Source: an uncultured Hoeflea sp.
Lineage (GTDB): Bacteria; Pseudomonadota; Alphaproteobacteria; Rhizobiales; Rhizobiaceae
NCBI RefSeq assembly: GCF_947501405.1
Contig: NZ_CANMVK010000001.1
Location: 620,001-684,000, forward strand
Length of the DNA: 64,000 nucleotides
Direction: 5' to 3'
This document shows positions 47,495 through 56,672 of this stretch, piece by piece (position 1 is the first letter of the stretch; the number at the start of each line of letters is the position of its first letter). The notes beneath the pieces are model-generated. The model was not told the origin of the DNA, made no database searches, and saw only the letters and a list, made by a program, of their open reading frames with translations. The position numbers and the translations under genes were made by a program.

Positions 47495-48901
47495 ATGGCA
47501 GAAGCGGAAATCGGAGTGATCGGGCTGGGCACCATGGGGTCCAATCTGGCGCTTAACATTGCCGACAACGGCTATCATGTGGCGGTGTTTAACCGCACCA
47601 CATCCCGCACGCGGGAGTTTGCCGAGACAGCCGGTCCGCTGTCAGACCGGGTCACGGCTTGCGAAACGCTCGAAGCATTCGTGGCGGCGATCAAGCCGCC
47701 GCGGCCGGTAATCATCATGGTCAAGGCCGGTGAGCCGGTGGATCAGCAGATCGCCGCACTCAGGCCGCTGATGCAGTCAAACGACATTCTCATTGACGCG
47801 GGCAATGCCAATTTTCGCGACACCATGCGCCGTTTCTCGGAACTCGAGGGCTCGGGCCTGACCTTTATCGGCATGGGCGTGTCGGGTGGCGAGGATGGAG
47901 CGCGGAACGGGCCCTCGATCATGGTTGGCGGCACGGAACCTGCCTGGCGCAGGGTCGAGCCGGTGCTGACTGCGATCTCGGCCAAGTACAAGGGCGAACC
48001 ATGTGCTGCCTGGCTCGGCGAGAACGGTGCGGGCCATTTCGTCAAGACCATCCACAACGGCATCGAATATGCCGATATGCAGATGATCGCCGAGGTTTAT
48101 GGGGTCATGCGCGATCATCTGGGCATGGACGCGCCGTCGATTGCCGGCGTGTTCTCTGCATGGTCGACCGGGCCGCTTGATTCCTATCTGATCGACATCA
48201 CCTCCGAGGTGCTCACCGCTTACGATCCCAAATCCGGGCAGCCGATTGTCGATGTCATCGTCGATGCCGCCGGTCAAAAGGGCACCGGCCGCTGGTCAGT
48301 GATCGAAAGCCAGATAATGGGGGTGCCGGCTACCGCAATCGAGGCGGCGGTGGCGGCACGCAGCTTGTCGGCGATGCGCGAGCAACGGGCCGTGGCGCAA
48401 GCGCGGTTCGGTCTGCCTGAACAGTCCGAGCGGCGTGAGGGACAGGCGGTGATCGAGGATCTCGAAAAAGCCTTGCTGGCCGGAAAGGTCGCCGCCTATG
48501 CGCAAGGCTTTGCGGTGATGGCGGCGGCGTCTGACGAGTTTGGCTGGAACTTGCCAATGGCTGAGATTGCGCGGATCTGGCGGGCCGGCTGCATTATCCG
48601 CTCGCAGTTTCTCGACGAGATCGCCACCGCCTATGCCGAGCGGCCGGACACCGGCAATCTGGTGATGACGCCTTCCTTTGCGACCAAGATCGAGGCCACG
48701 GACGGGGCGCTGCGCCGGGTGGTTTCGCAAGCGGTGCTCAACGGTTTACCGGTTCCTGCCCTTGCCAGCGCCGTGGGCTATTTCGACAGCTACCGCCGGG
48801 CGCGCGGAACCGCCAATCTGGTTCAGGCGCAGCGTGATTTCTTTGGCGCGCATGGTTTTGAACGGCTCGACGAAGAAGGTGAGCATCACGGTCCCTGGTA
48901 A
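47495..48901 (+). CDS. gnd: 6-phosphogluconate dehydrogenase (decarboxylating)
   Basis: Oxidative pentose phosphate enzyme giving ribulose 5-phosphate and NADPH, 468 residues. N-terminal Rossmann motif GVIGLGTMGSNLALNIADNG; the signature FIGMGVSGGEDGARNGPSIMVGG and substrate region HFVKTIHNGIEYADMQ with catalytic Lys; C-terminal RRARGTANLVQAQRDFFGAHGFERLD. The ATG at 47495 has GGGAG upstream and replaces the track start. Full-length homodimeric type. Confidence 0.96.
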   Translation: MAEAEIGVIGLGTMGSNLALNIADNGYHVAVFNRTTSRTREFAETAGPLSDRVTACETLEAFVAAIKPPRPVIIMVKAGEPVDQQIAALRPLMQSNDILIDAGNANFRDTMRRFSELEGSGLTFIGMGVSGGEDGARNGPSIMVGGTEPAWRRVEPVLTAISAKYKGEPCAAWLGENGAGHFVKTIHNGIEYADMQMIAEVYGVMRDHLGMDAPSIAGVFSAWSTGPLDSYLIDITSEVLTAYDPKSGQPIVDVIVDAAGQKGTGRWSVIESQIMGVPATAIEAAVAARSLSAMREQRAVAQARFGLPEQSERREGQAVIEDLEKALLAGKVAAYAQGFAVMAAASDEFGWNLPMAEIARIWRAGCIIRSQFLDEIATAYAERPDTGNLVMTPSFATKIEATDGALRRVVSQAVLNGLPVPALASAVGYFDSYRRARGTANLVQAQRDFFGAHGFERLDEEGEHHGPW

Positions 48902-48925
48902 GGCCCGGGACCGCTGGGAACGCCT

Positions 48926-49402
48926 CTACCAGCCTGAAAGATTGGTTTCGATGGCGGCAAGCCCGGCTTCCAGTTTGCTTGCGCCGCTCTGTCCAAGACT
49001 TGAGAGCAACCGCGCCTCGTAGTCCCGGGCGAGCCGGACAAGGTCGCGGTAATGCCTTCGGCCTTCGCGGGTCAGGTGGATGTGCTCGATGCGGCGGTCA
49101 TGCTCGTCGGTCTTGCGCGAGATCCATTTGCGCTGCTCCAGCGCCTGAATGGCGCGGCTGACCTTGGTTTTATGCATGGATGAGTGGGCGCCAATCTCCG
49201 TGGCGGTCGCCTGTCCGAACTGACCGATGGTGGCCAGTGTCCGCCATTCCGGGCGGGTCATGCCGTGCCGTTCACGGTAAAGGGCGGCAAACTGGCGACT
49301 GACGATTTCGGCAGCACGGGCCATGCGGTAGGGCAGAAATCCTTCGAGCGCCAGTGAGTCCTCATCGGCGTCGGAAAGCGATGTCGGGTGGGGGAGGGTC
49401 AT
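48926..49402 (-). CDS. MarR family transcriptional regulator
   Basis: A 158-residue winged-helix regulator with YRERHGMTRPEWRTLATIGQFG, TATEIGAHSSMHKTKVSRAIQALEQRKWISR and the wing DEHDRRIEHIHLTREG. The ATG at 49402 is chosen; the track's 45-codon extension reaches into the promoter region. It is divergent from the D-lyxose isomerase-type gene with 151 bases between starts. Palindromes in that gap are candidate sites. The effector is unknown. Confidence 0.92.
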   Translation of the reverse strand: MTLPHPTSLSDADEDSLALEGFLPYRMARAAEIVSRQFAALYRERHGMTRPEWRTLATIGQFGQATATEIGAHSSMHKTKVSRAIQALEQRKWISRKTDEHDRRIEHIHLTREGRRHYRDLVRLARDYEARLLSSLGQSGASKLEAGLAAIETNLSGW

Positions 49403-49483
49403 TGGTGACTGTTGCCTCGATATCGTTGCATCTGTAACCGTTTCGGTCGGGCCGAATAGACCGGATTTGCGGTCATGGCAATT

Positions 49484-49511
49484 GCGTTTACCCGTGGAAG
49501 GTTCTAAACGC
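49484..49511. promoter_or_regulatory. GCGTTTA-N14-TAAACGC inverted repeat
   Basis: A perfect 7-bp inverted repeat with a 14-base spacer, 42 bases before the isomerase ATG and in the gap divergent to the MarR gene. It could be an operator for the MarR protein or for another sugar regulator. Confidence 0.4.
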
Positions 49512-49553
49512 GGATTAAATCGATTGTAATATCGCATGCGGGTGGAGGCATTG

Positions 49554-50240
49554 ATGGAGCGCAGTCAGGTCAACGAGATTTTGGAGGAGAGCGACCGGTT
49601 TATCCGCTCGTTCGGCTATGTGATGCCGCCGTTTGCCTATTGGAGCCCGGACGAGATGCGGGAGCGGGTCAAGTCTGACGCGGGCAGCATCCTTGCCAAC
49701 CGGCTGGGCTGGGACATTACCGATTACGGCCAGGGGCGGTTCGATGATCTGGGCTTGTTCCTGTTTACCGTACGCAACGGCTCCGCCGAAGATCTCGCCC
49801 GGGGGCAGGGCATGCTCTATGCGGAAAAGATCATGATCTCGCGCAAGGATCAGCTCTCGCCGATGCACCGGCATGTCATCAAGGCCGAGGATATTATCAA
49901 TCGCGGTGGCGGCAAGCTGGTGCTGGAACTGTTCGATTCGGCCGAAGATGGCTCGATCGATGCCGATGCGGAGGTGTCTGTGCTCACTGATGGCGCGGTG
50001 CGGAAGATGGAAGCGGGCGGTTTGCTCAAGCTCGATCCGGGCGAAAGCGTTACGCTGATGCCTGGCATCTGGCATGCATTTTGGGGCGAGGGGGCGGATG
50101 TGCTCATCGGAGAGGTGTCGACGGTCAATGACGATCTGACCGACAATGTGTTCCGCGAGCCGATCGGGCGGTTCTCGTCGATCATCGAGAATGAGAAGCC
50201 CAGGCATTTGCTGGTGTCGGATTACGATGCCTGGCTTTGA
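49554..50240 (+). CDS. D-lyxose/D-mannose isomerase-type cupin
   Basis: A 228-residue cupin resembling D-lyxose ketol-isomerase, which interconverts D-lyxose and D-xylulose or D-mannose and D-fructose. The metal site appears in PMHRHVIKAEDIINRGGGKLVLEL, with a further ligand His in MPGIWHAFWG. The ATG at 49554 has GGAGG seven bases upstream and is preferred to 49536. The track frame is otherwise clean. It has a MarR regulator on the other side and a terminator after it, and stands as a single gene. Confidence 0.85.
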   Translation: MERSQVNEILEESDRFIRSFGYVMPPFAYWSPDEMRERVKSDAGSILANRLGWDITDYGQGRFDDLGLFLFTVRNGSAEDLARGQGMLYAEKIMISRKDQLSPMHRHVIKAEDIINRGGGKLVLELFDSAEDGSIDADAEVSVLTDGAVRKMEAGGLLKLDPGESVTLMPGIWHAFWGEGADVLIGEVSTVNDDLTDNVFREPIGRFSSIIENEKPRHLLVSDYDAWL

Positions 50241-50554
50241 ACGATCCGGAATTTGCTTGAATCCGGAATCGTGCCGGTCCTGACGGTTCGGGCTTTCGCA
50301 CCGCAGGCGGCAGGCAGCGATAACATTTGATTTTAAAATTGTACGCCAGCCAGGGCCGTTTGACCCTGGCTGGCGTTTGGAAATCTGCGCTGCGGCTCAG
50401 CCACGCCCCCGAGGCGAGCGCTGCGCGACTTCCTGACCGATCTCATCTCCTTGAGGGCCGGTAACCCCCGTTACAGGGGCGAGTTGCGCTAATGCGGGTT
50501 TTCGAACCGCAAGCCGTTTCCCGGTCGAATGGTATGATTTGACTGGTCAGAGGA
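50241..50554. other. 314-base intergenic gap
   Basis: Contains an AT-rich patch near 50325-50340 followed by the strong terminator at 50344-50378. Past it I see only a weak CCCC/GGGG stem near 50467-50481 and no convincing gene on either strand. Confidence 0.6.
50344..50378 (+). terminator. Rho-independent terminator
   Basis: A perfect 12-bp stem, CGCCAGCCAGGG and CCCTGGCTGGCG, with loop CCGTTTGA, followed by TTT. It ends the isomerase transcript and could also serve the convergent LuxR-type gene. Confidence 0.88.
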
Positions 50555-50788
50555 TTAGCGCGCGTCCGGGCCCAGCATGCCTAGCCTGGCCGCCTTGGCC
50601 AATCCTGCCATGCGGTTGGGGACCCGCAATTTGAGCATGACCACGGACAGCACCGAAGCGACCTCGTTGGCGGTCAGCTGCAGTTCCTCTCCAATCTCGT
50701 GGTCGGAGCGCCCGCAGGCACATTTCTGCAGGCATTTTTGTTCCGTTCGTGTCAACGGTATCAGCCCCCGATCCATGCCAAGATCCAT
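50555..50788 (-). CDS. Stand-alone LuxR-type helix-turn-helix protein
   Basis: A 77-residue protein with little beyond a GerE/LuxR domain: LTRTEQKCLQKCACGRSDHE, IGEELQLTANEVASVLSVVMLKLRV and AGLAKAARLGML. The ATG at 50788 (MDLGMDRGLIP) has AAAGGAC eight bases upstream; the longer track versions add an unlikely Pro/Arg-rich N-terminus. No sensor domain is present. Targets are unknown. Confidence 0.8.
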   Translation of the reverse strand: MDLGMDRGLIPLTRTEQKCLQKCACGRSDHEIGEELQLTANEVASVLSVVMLKLRVPNRMAGLAKAARLGMLGPDAR

Positions 50789-51013
50789 GTTCAAAGTCCT
50801 TTCGGATATGTTCGGGCAACAGGGTCGGCGCCTTTGCGGCGCTGGGATTTGGAATCCGAAGCGCGACAACATCGCAATGGTCACCGGGTATGAGGCCACT
50901 ATTCACCCAAACGCTGCACCGTGCATTCACGCTCCGCGCCAGTTTTTGACCATTTGGATAAATCACGCGACGTCAGATCGCCGGAAAGCGACAGGGCCCG
51001 GCGCATTCGCTTG

Positions 51014-52060
51014 CTACTGTTGCTTGTCGTGGGCGGGATTGGGTGTCTGTTGGCGATAGGCGCTGGGGGTTAGGCCGAACCAGCGGATCGCAGACCGTGT
51101 GAAGGCGGCGGGTGCGGAGAAGCCCAACCGGTAGCTGATTTCGGAAAGCCGAAGGTTCGTGTCCGAAAGCAGCGCCTCGGCCAGTTCCCTGCGGCATTCA
51201 TCGACAATGGTATGCAGCGAGGTTCCCGCATCGTTGAGCCGCCGCTGAAGTGTGCGCGGACTCATGCCCAGCCGGTGGGCTTCCGCTTCCAGGGTCGGGG
51301 TACCGCTTGAGAGCATATCGGCGACGTGAAGCTTGATCGCGGTCACCGGATCCTCGGCGACGTTGATGCGCTGGGGGATTTGGTCCACCTGCTGTGCGAG
51401 AATGGCGAACAGCTTGGGATCGGCGTCGGGATTGGCGCGGCTGAGAAAATCAACTGGCAGGGTGAGCCGATTTATAGTTGCGCCAAACCTTATGTTTCGC
51501 GTCAAAAATTCCCTATGCGGCGCGGTGTTGGCAGGCTTCTTGCGCTCGAGCTCGAGTTTGCAGCGGTTTATGTCGGCGCCCAGAAAAGCCCTAAAGTGGG
51601 CGAAAACCTGGGCTGCGGCCATGTCGACATACTGGTCGCGATGCACAATGAGCGGCGAAAACGTCCATTCCAGCGCCGCCTCGCGGGCACCGATCTCCAG
51701 GGTGCAGATGCTCGCCTCGGCGATCTTTTGCAGGTTGCGCCCCATGAAAACCATCGCCTCGCGTAGCGATGGCGCGTGCAACAGCGCGTAACCGAACGAG
51801 CCGGATCCGCCCTTGGCAAAGGCGGTGGCGGATTTGAGACCGAACAGGTCATCGCCTGAGACCAGCGCGAGGGCCTCCAGGAAGCGGCACATGCGGTCAA
51901 GGCTAACCCGTGCGCCAACCACCTCGAACCGGGCCGGATCAAGTCCGCAGGCGCGGGCGATCGGTTCAGCGTCGATGTCCTGGCTTTTGGCATAGGCGCC
52001 CACCGCCGAGGCCAAACCGGCCACGACCGTGTACCGATCTGCGAGGCGCTGCTTGGTCAC
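51014..52060 (-). CDS. AraC family regulator with arabinose-binding-type N-terminal domain
   Basis: A 348-residue regulator. The N-terminal ligand domain (about residues 20-215) is of the type in OruR/ArgR-like AraC proteins (GLKSATAFAKGGSGSFGYALLHAPSLREAM). The C-terminal double helix-turn-helix has LEAEAHRLGMSPRTLQRRLNDAGTSLHTIVDECRRELAE and LSEISYRLGFSAPAAFTRSAIRWFG. The start is a GTG at 52060. It is divergent from a PAS-domain gene, and the local target is not obvious. Confidence 0.92.
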   Translation of the reverse strand: MTKQRLADRYTVVAGLASAVGAYAKSQDIDAEPIARACGLDPARFEVVGARVSLDRMCRFLEALALVSGDDLFGLKSATAFAKGGSGSFGYALLHAPSLREAMVFMGRNLQKIAEASICTLEIGAREAALEWTFSPLIVHRDQYVDMAAAQVFAHFRAFLGADINRCKLELERKKPANTAPHREFLTRNIRFGATINRLTLPVDFLSRANPDADPKLFAILAQQVDQIPQRINVAEDPVTAIKLHVADMLSSGTPTLEAEAHRLGMSPRTLQRRLNDAGTSLHTIVDECRRELAEALLSDTNLRLSEISYRLGFSAPAAFTRSAIRWFGLTPSAYRQQTPNPAHDKQQ

Positions 52061-52145
52061 GTTGGCGTTCTCGGTTAAAAGTGTGGCGTCTCAAGTTAAG
52101 CCCGCTTGGATGCATCTGTCGAGGCATCGTTTATGGTTTGTCGCC

Positions 52146-52655
52146 ATGGAGACCAACGGGCGCGATCCAGATACCGAGACTTTCGATGCCAACGCAATAC
52201 TACAGTTGCGTCTGCCCGATGCTGCGCATCCGAGGATCAGCTCTTTCTTCCGATTGTGGCAGCAGTTCGGCAAGGGTGATGTGCCGGAAGCCTCGGCGTT
52301 TGATCTCAAGCGATTGAGCGCCGATTACCCGTTCGTTGCCCGTATCGGCGCCAGAGGCCCGGATATCGATCTGATCTGGCACGAAGTGACCGATCAAGAG
52401 ATCTGGCCTTTCTCCACCCCGATTGCGGGTGAGCGCCTGGTTGGAATGGCGCCGCACTCGGTCGTCGCAAGAGTGATCAGCGCGCTCCATCGGACATTGT
52501 CGAGCGGCGTTCCTGACTATTTCGAGACCACCTCGTGGATGTATGATGGCCGCACGCTTGCCATTGCGCGCCTGGTGGTGCCGGTGGCCGCGCCGGCGGG
52601 CCGGGAGCTGATTTTGGTGTGGGAGACGTTGGAGCCGCAATCACCGGCCCCGTAA
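52146..52655 (+). CDS. PAS_5-like single-domain protein
   Basis: About 169 residues resembling the alphaproteobacterial PAS_5 group: ISSFFRLWQQFGKGDVPEASAFDLKRL, then a core containing PFVARIGARGP and a C-terminal strand pair (GRELILVWETLEP). No output domain is present, so it may act as a small sensory or adaptor protein. The ATG at 52146 is chosen; the track start lies within the divergent AraC promoter. Weak to moderate family resemblance. Confidence 0.65.
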   Translation: METNGRDPDTETFDANAILQLRLPDAAHPRISSFFRLWQQFGKGDVPEASAFDLKRLSADYPFVARIGARGPDIDLIWHEVTDQEIWPFSTPIAGERLVGMAPHSVVARVISALHRTLSSGVPDYFETTSWMYDGRTLAIARLVVPVAAPAGRELILVWETLEPQSPAP

Positions 52656-52826
52656 CCGCGTGGCATGGCTTTCCGGAAAAATATTTTAAGCCTATAGTAT
52701 CTCGGCCGATCCGTGCTAAATAGTCTCTGTGCCATACAAGGCCTGTGCTAGACAGGATTGTGGGCGATGGCGGTCGCGAATGCGGACCGCACGCCTGCCC
52801 AACAGGATTAAACTGGAGCTTTTGCG

Positions 52827-54041
52827 ATGTCCGTGTCCCCCGCTGTTTCAATCAAATCCGCGAAATCCTCTTTTCAGTGGGAGGACCCGTTTTTGCTGTC
52901 CGACCAGTTGACCGATGAGGAACGGATGATCGCCGATGCGGCGGCGGCCTTTGCAGCCGACAAGCTCGCGCCGCGGGTGACTGACGCCTATCTCAATGAG
53001 GTGACCGATCGCGGCATCTTCGCCGAAATGGGCGAGGCCGGCCTGCTTGGCGTGACGGTGCCGGAAGCCTATGGCGGGGCCGAGGCGGGCTATGTGTCCT
53101 ACGGCCTTGTGGCGCGCGAAGTCGAGCGGGTGGATTCGGGCTACCGCTCGATGATGAGCGTGCAGTCCTCGCTGGTGATGTACCCGATCCATGCCTATGG
53201 CAGCGAGGAGCAGCGGATGAAGTATCTGCCCAAGCTTGCCAGCGGCGAATGGGTCGGCTGTTTCGGCCTGACCGAGCCGGATGCCGGGTCCGATCCCGGC
53301 GGCATGAAGACCCGCGCCAAGAAAACCGATGGCGGCTATGTGCTCAACGGTTCGAAAATGTGGATTTCCAACTCGCCGATCGCCGATGTGTTCGTGGTCT
53401 GGGCCAAGTCCGAGTCCCACGGCGGCGAGATCCGTGGGTTTATTCTCGAAAAGGGCATGAAAGGGCTTTCGGCCCCGAAGATCGGCGGCAAGCTGTCATT
53501 GCGCGCCTCGATCACCGGTGAGATCGTGATGGACAATGTCGAGGTTGGCGAAGATCAGCTTTTGCCCAACGTGTCCGGTCTCAAGGGTCCGTTCGGTTGC
53601 CTCAATCGCGCCCGCTACGGCATTTCCTGGGGCGTCATGGGCGCAGCCGAAGATTGCTGGCACCGCGCCCGCCAGTACGGTCTCGACCGGCATCAGTTCG
53701 GCAAGCCGCTGGCCGGCACGCAACTGTTCCAGAAGAAACTCGCCGACATGCAGACCGAGATCGCACTGGGCCTGCAGGGCTCGTTGCGGGTGGGCCGGCT
53801 GATGGACGATCACCGGTTTGCGCCGGAAATGATCTCCATCATCAAGCGCAACAATTGCGGCAAGGCGCTCGACATTGCCCGTCAGGCCCGCGACATGCAT
53901 GGCGGCAACGGCATTCAGGCCGAGTATCACGTCATGCGCCACGCCCAGAACCTGGAAACGGTCAACACCTATGAAGGCACACATGATGTGCATGCGCTGA
54001 TTCTGGGCCGCGCCCAGACCGGCATTCAGGCCTTCTTCTGA
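52827..54041 (+). CDS. gcdH: Glutaryl-CoA dehydrogenase
   Basis: FAD acyl-CoA dehydrogenase that oxidises and decarboxylates glutaryl-CoA to crotonyl-CoA in lysine/tryptophan catabolism, 404 residues. GcdH-like features are [55 protein letters not shown] and the catalytic Glu region [24 protein letters not shown] lies upstream. A terminator follows. It is not the DMSP-pathway DmdC, which is longer. Confidence 0.92.
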   Translation: MSVSPAVSIKSAKSSFQWEDPFLLSDQLTDEERMIADAAAAFAADKLAPRVTDAYLNEVTDRGIFAEMGEAGLLGVTVPEAYGGAEAGYVSYGLVAREVERVDSGYRSMMSVQSSLVMYPIHAYGSEEQRMKYLPKLASGEWVGCFGLTEPDAGSDPGGMKTRAKKTDGGYVLNGSKMWISNSPIADVFVVWAKSESHGGEIRGFILEKGMKGLSAPKIGGKLSLRASITGEIVMDNVEVGEDQLLPNVSGLKGPFGCLNRARYGISWGVMGAAEDCWHRARQYGLDRHQFGKPLAGTQLFQKKLADMQTEIALGLQGSLRVGRLMDDHRFAPEMISIIKRNNCGKALDIARQARDMHGGNGIQAEYHVMRHAQNLETVNTYEGTHDVHALILGRAQTGIQAFF

Positions 54042-54090
54042 GGCCCGGACCCTTCAGGCGCGCTGCGCGCAACCGCATTTCGATGTGACC

Positions 54091-54129
54091 AATCGGGCTC
54101 AAGTGAGATCCACCTGAGCCCGATTTTGC
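54091..54129 (+). terminator. Terminator after gcdH
   Basis: AATCGGGCTCA and TGAGCCCGATT form an 11-bp stem with a 13-base loop, followed by TTGCA, 49 bases past the gcdH stop. It may act in both directions because the next gene is convergent. Confidence 0.75.
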
Positions 54130-54194
54130 ATTGGGCGATGTGCTCCGGATGTCTTGTGGCCTGACCTCCGCCGGCACCGCGCTTTGAGGCTGGA

Positions 54195-54806
54195 TTAGAG
54201 CCCGCCTTCGACCGTGGTCAGGCCGAGGATTTTCCAGGCCTGGATGCCGCCGCGGTAGTAGTGGATGCGCTCGGCCGGGTATCCCTCGCGCAGCATGGCG
54301 CGAATGGCAGTCGGCGACTGGCCGCACCAGGCGCCATTGCAATAAAGCGCCACGGGCTGCGCCTGGTCGCACTGCCAGGCGTCATCCTGGCGTTCGCAGC
54401 CCAGCTCATCCAGCCGAAGCGAGATTTCGGTGTAGGGAATGTTAAGCGATCCGGGAATCGTTTCCCTGATGTGCCAATCCTCGGTGCGGGCATCGATCAC
54501 CTTGGCGCCGGAATCGGTGAGCATGTCGAGCAGTTCCAGTTCGCCGATGCTGGTGACGCCCTCGGCGGCCTGCATCGGCTGGATGCAGAAGGACGGGCAT
54601 TCACGCGAGGTCTTGGCGAAATATCCGGTGATCTCGTTTTCCGTGTCCTGAATGCGCTCGATCGTCACCGGGCCGTCCACCGTCTCGACCTCGACGCCTG
54701 CAATGTCGGGCCTGATCTTGACCGGTTTGCCGTCATCGGAAGCGAGGGCCGCATGGGGCGCTGCCGACAGACAGGCGGCGGCTAGCACCAACATCAGTTT
54801 CTTCAT
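54195..54806 (-). CDS. Periplasmic rhodanese-domain protein
   Basis: A 203-residue exported protein with signal peptide MKKLMLVLAAACLSAAPHAALA. The rhodanese domain (about residues 80-195) has KVIDARTEDWH, IPGSLNIPY and the active loop ALYCNGAWCGQSP with the catalytic Cys. Additional cysteines in SRECPSFCIQP lie before the domain and could form a disulfide. The ATG at 54806 has GGAGG six bases upstream. Sulfur-transfer activity is inferred. It is divergent from the sarcosine oxidase operon. Confidence 0.87.
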   Translation of the reverse strand: MKKLMLVLAAACLSAAPHAALASDDGKPVKIRPDIAGVEVETVDGPVTIERIQDTENEITGYFAKTSRECPSFCIQPMQAAEGVTSIGELELLDMLTDSGAKVIDARTEDWHIRETIPGSLNIPYTEISLRLDELGCERQDDAWQCDQAQPVALYCNGAWCGQSPTAIRAMLREGYPAERIHYYRGGIQAWKILGLTTVEGGL

Positions 54807-55072
54807 GACGGTCCTCCAGATCGGGCACTTCCGCACGCGAGGCGATTCTCGCGCCAAAGCAATAATATTCAGAATTTTATATGTATAGGGAAGCGAACAC
54901 AGGCGTCAATGTCGGTGCCCGGGGAAATCAAGTGTCTCGGGGACACTGGAGAGCCAGGCAGCGCGGTCGCCGACACGACAGACGTTTTCCCCCAGATTCG
55001 CAACAGGCACCCCATTGACACCATGGCCAATGCGGCTCTCCTATGGCGCGTGATTTGAGCACGGGCAGGGTC

Positions 55073-56323
55073 ATGAGATACTCCGCATTTTCGATCTTTC
55101 GCGCGGCACTTGCGGGCAACCGGGGCTGGAAACCGGCATGGCGCAAGCCCGAGCCGAAGCCGCATTACGATGTGATCATCGTTGGTGGCGGCGGACACGG
55201 GCTGGCGACCGCGCACTACCTGGCGAAAAACCACGGCATCACCAATGTGGCGGTGCTGGAGAAGGGCTATCTCGGTTCGGGCAATGTCGGGCGCAACACC
55301 ACGATCGTCCGCGCCAATTATCTGCTTGAAGGCAATGAGCCGTTCTTCGCCCACTCGCTTAAGCTTTGGGAGGGGCTTGAGCAGGAGCTCAATTTCAATG
55401 CCATGATGTCGCAACGCGGGGTGATCAATCTCTATCATTCCGATGGCCAGCGCGACGCCTATGCGCGGCGCGGCAATGCCATGCGGCTGGCGGGCGAGGA
55501 TGCGGAACTGCTCAACCGCGATCAGGTGCGGGAGCTGGCGCCGTTTCTTGATTTTGACAATGCCCGGTTTCCCATTCATGGCGGGCTGATGCAGCGGCGC
55601 GGCGGCACCGCCCGGCATGATGGTGTGGCCTGGGGTTATGCGCGCTCAGCCGATTCCTTCGGTGTCGATCTGATCGAGAATTGCGAAGTGACTGGTATCC
55701 GGCGTGAGGGTGGCCGTGTGACGGGGGTCGAGACCACGCGCGGCTTTATCGGCTGCAACCGGTTGGGGCTGGCGGCGGCCGGCCATTCGAGCCGGGTGGC
55801 CGAGATGGCGGGCATGCGGCTGCCGATCGAAAGCCAGGTGCTGCAGGCCTTCGTGTCGGAGGGGCTGAAACCGTTTATCGATCAGGTGATTACCTTCGGC
55901 GCGGCGCTGTTTTATCTCTCGCAATCCGACAAGGGCGGGCTGGTGTTCGGCGGCAGTCTCGACATGTACAATTCCTACGCCCAGCGCGGCAATCTGGCGA
56001 CGGTGGAAAGCGTCATGGAAGCAGCCTGCGCGCTTGCGCCGGCGGTGGCCCGCGTCAAGGCGCTCAGGGCCTGGGGCGGGGTGATGGACATGTCGATGGA
56101 CGGCTCTCCGATCATCGACAAGACGCCGGTTCAGGATCTCTATCTCAATTGCGGATGGTGCTATGGCGGCTTCAAGGCGACGCCGGCTTCGGGCTGGTGC
56201 TTCGCCCATCTTCTGGCCACCGGCGAGATCCACCCGCTCGCGGGTGCTTTCCGGCTCGACCGGTTTGCGCGCGGCTACCAGATCGATGAAACCGGGCATG
56301 GCGCCCAGGCGAATTTGCACTAG
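55073..56323 (+). CDS. soxB: Sarcosine oxidase beta subunit
   Basis: Flavoprotein subunit of heterotetrameric sarcosine oxidase, which oxidises N-methylglycine to glycine and passes the methyl group to tetrahydrofolate; 416 residues. Motifs: RYSAFSIFRAALAGNRGWKPAW, dinucleotide fold DVIIVGGGGHGLATAHYLAK and YLGSGNVGRNTTIVRANYL, the flavin region typical of SoxB. The ATG at 55073 gives the standard N-terminus. It is followed by soxD 16 bases later, and opens the sox operon. Confidence 0.95.
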   Translation: MRYSAFSIFRAALAGNRGWKPAWRKPEPKPHYDVIIVGGGGHGLATAHYLAKNHGITNVAVLEKGYLGSGNVGRNTTIVRANYLLEGNEPFFAHSLKLWEGLEQELNFNAMMSQRGVINLYHSDGQRDAYARRGNAMRLAGEDAELLNRDQVRELAPFLDFDNARFPIHGGLMQRRGGTARHDGVAWGYARSADSFGVDLIENCEVTGIRREGGRVTGVETTRGFIGCNRLGLAAAGHSSRVAEMAGMRLPIESQVLQAFVSEGLKPFIDQVITFGAALFYLSQSDKGGLVFGGSLDMYNSYAQRGNLATVESVMEAACALAPAVARVKALRAWGGVMDMSMDGSPIIDKTPVQDLYLNCGWCYGGFKATPASGWCFAHLLATGEIHPLAGAFRLDRFARGYQIDETGHGAQANLH

Positions 56324-56339
56324 CGCGGGGGGAACACTT

Positions 56340-56672
56340 ATGGCCAGTCTGATTAACTGTCCCCATTGCGGCGTGCGGCCCCGGGAGGAGTTCACCATCC
56401 GGGGTGATGCCGGGCCGGTGCGGCCTGCGCCGGACGCGGATTTTGGCGCCTGGGACGCCTATGTGCATCTACGCGACAATGTGCGCGGCCCGATGGCCGA
56501 GCACTGGCAGCATTCGGGCGGCTGCCGGCGCTGGCTGGTGGTGGAGCGCGACACGTTCACCCATGAGGTTTTTGCGGTGGTGGATGCGGCGGACTATACC
56601 CGCGTTCCGGTTGCGAAACCCGCCAGGGCCCGAAAAGCGGCGAACCCTGCCGGGCGGAGGGGCGGCGCATGA
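56340..56672 (+). CDS. soxD: Sarcosine oxidase delta subunit
   Basis: A 110-residue zinc-binding subunit. It starts MASLINCPHCGVRPREEFTI with the CPHCG zinc motif; HSGGCRRWLVVERDTFTHEV is characteristic, with the third Cys. The track ORF begins inside soxB in another frame; the ATG at 56340 is correct. Its TGA overlaps the ATG of the next gene. Confidence 0.93.
   Translation: MASLINCPHCGVRPREEFTIRGDAGPVRPAPDADFGAWDAYVHLRDNVRGPMAEHWQHSGGCRRWLVVERDTFTHEVFAVVDAADYTRVPVAKPARARKAANPAGRRGGA

Noticed and set aside
52827-54041. Acyl-CoA dehydrogenase as DmdC of the DMSP pathway
   Set aside because: Sequence and length fit glutaryl-CoA dehydrogenase; DmdC proteins are much longer.
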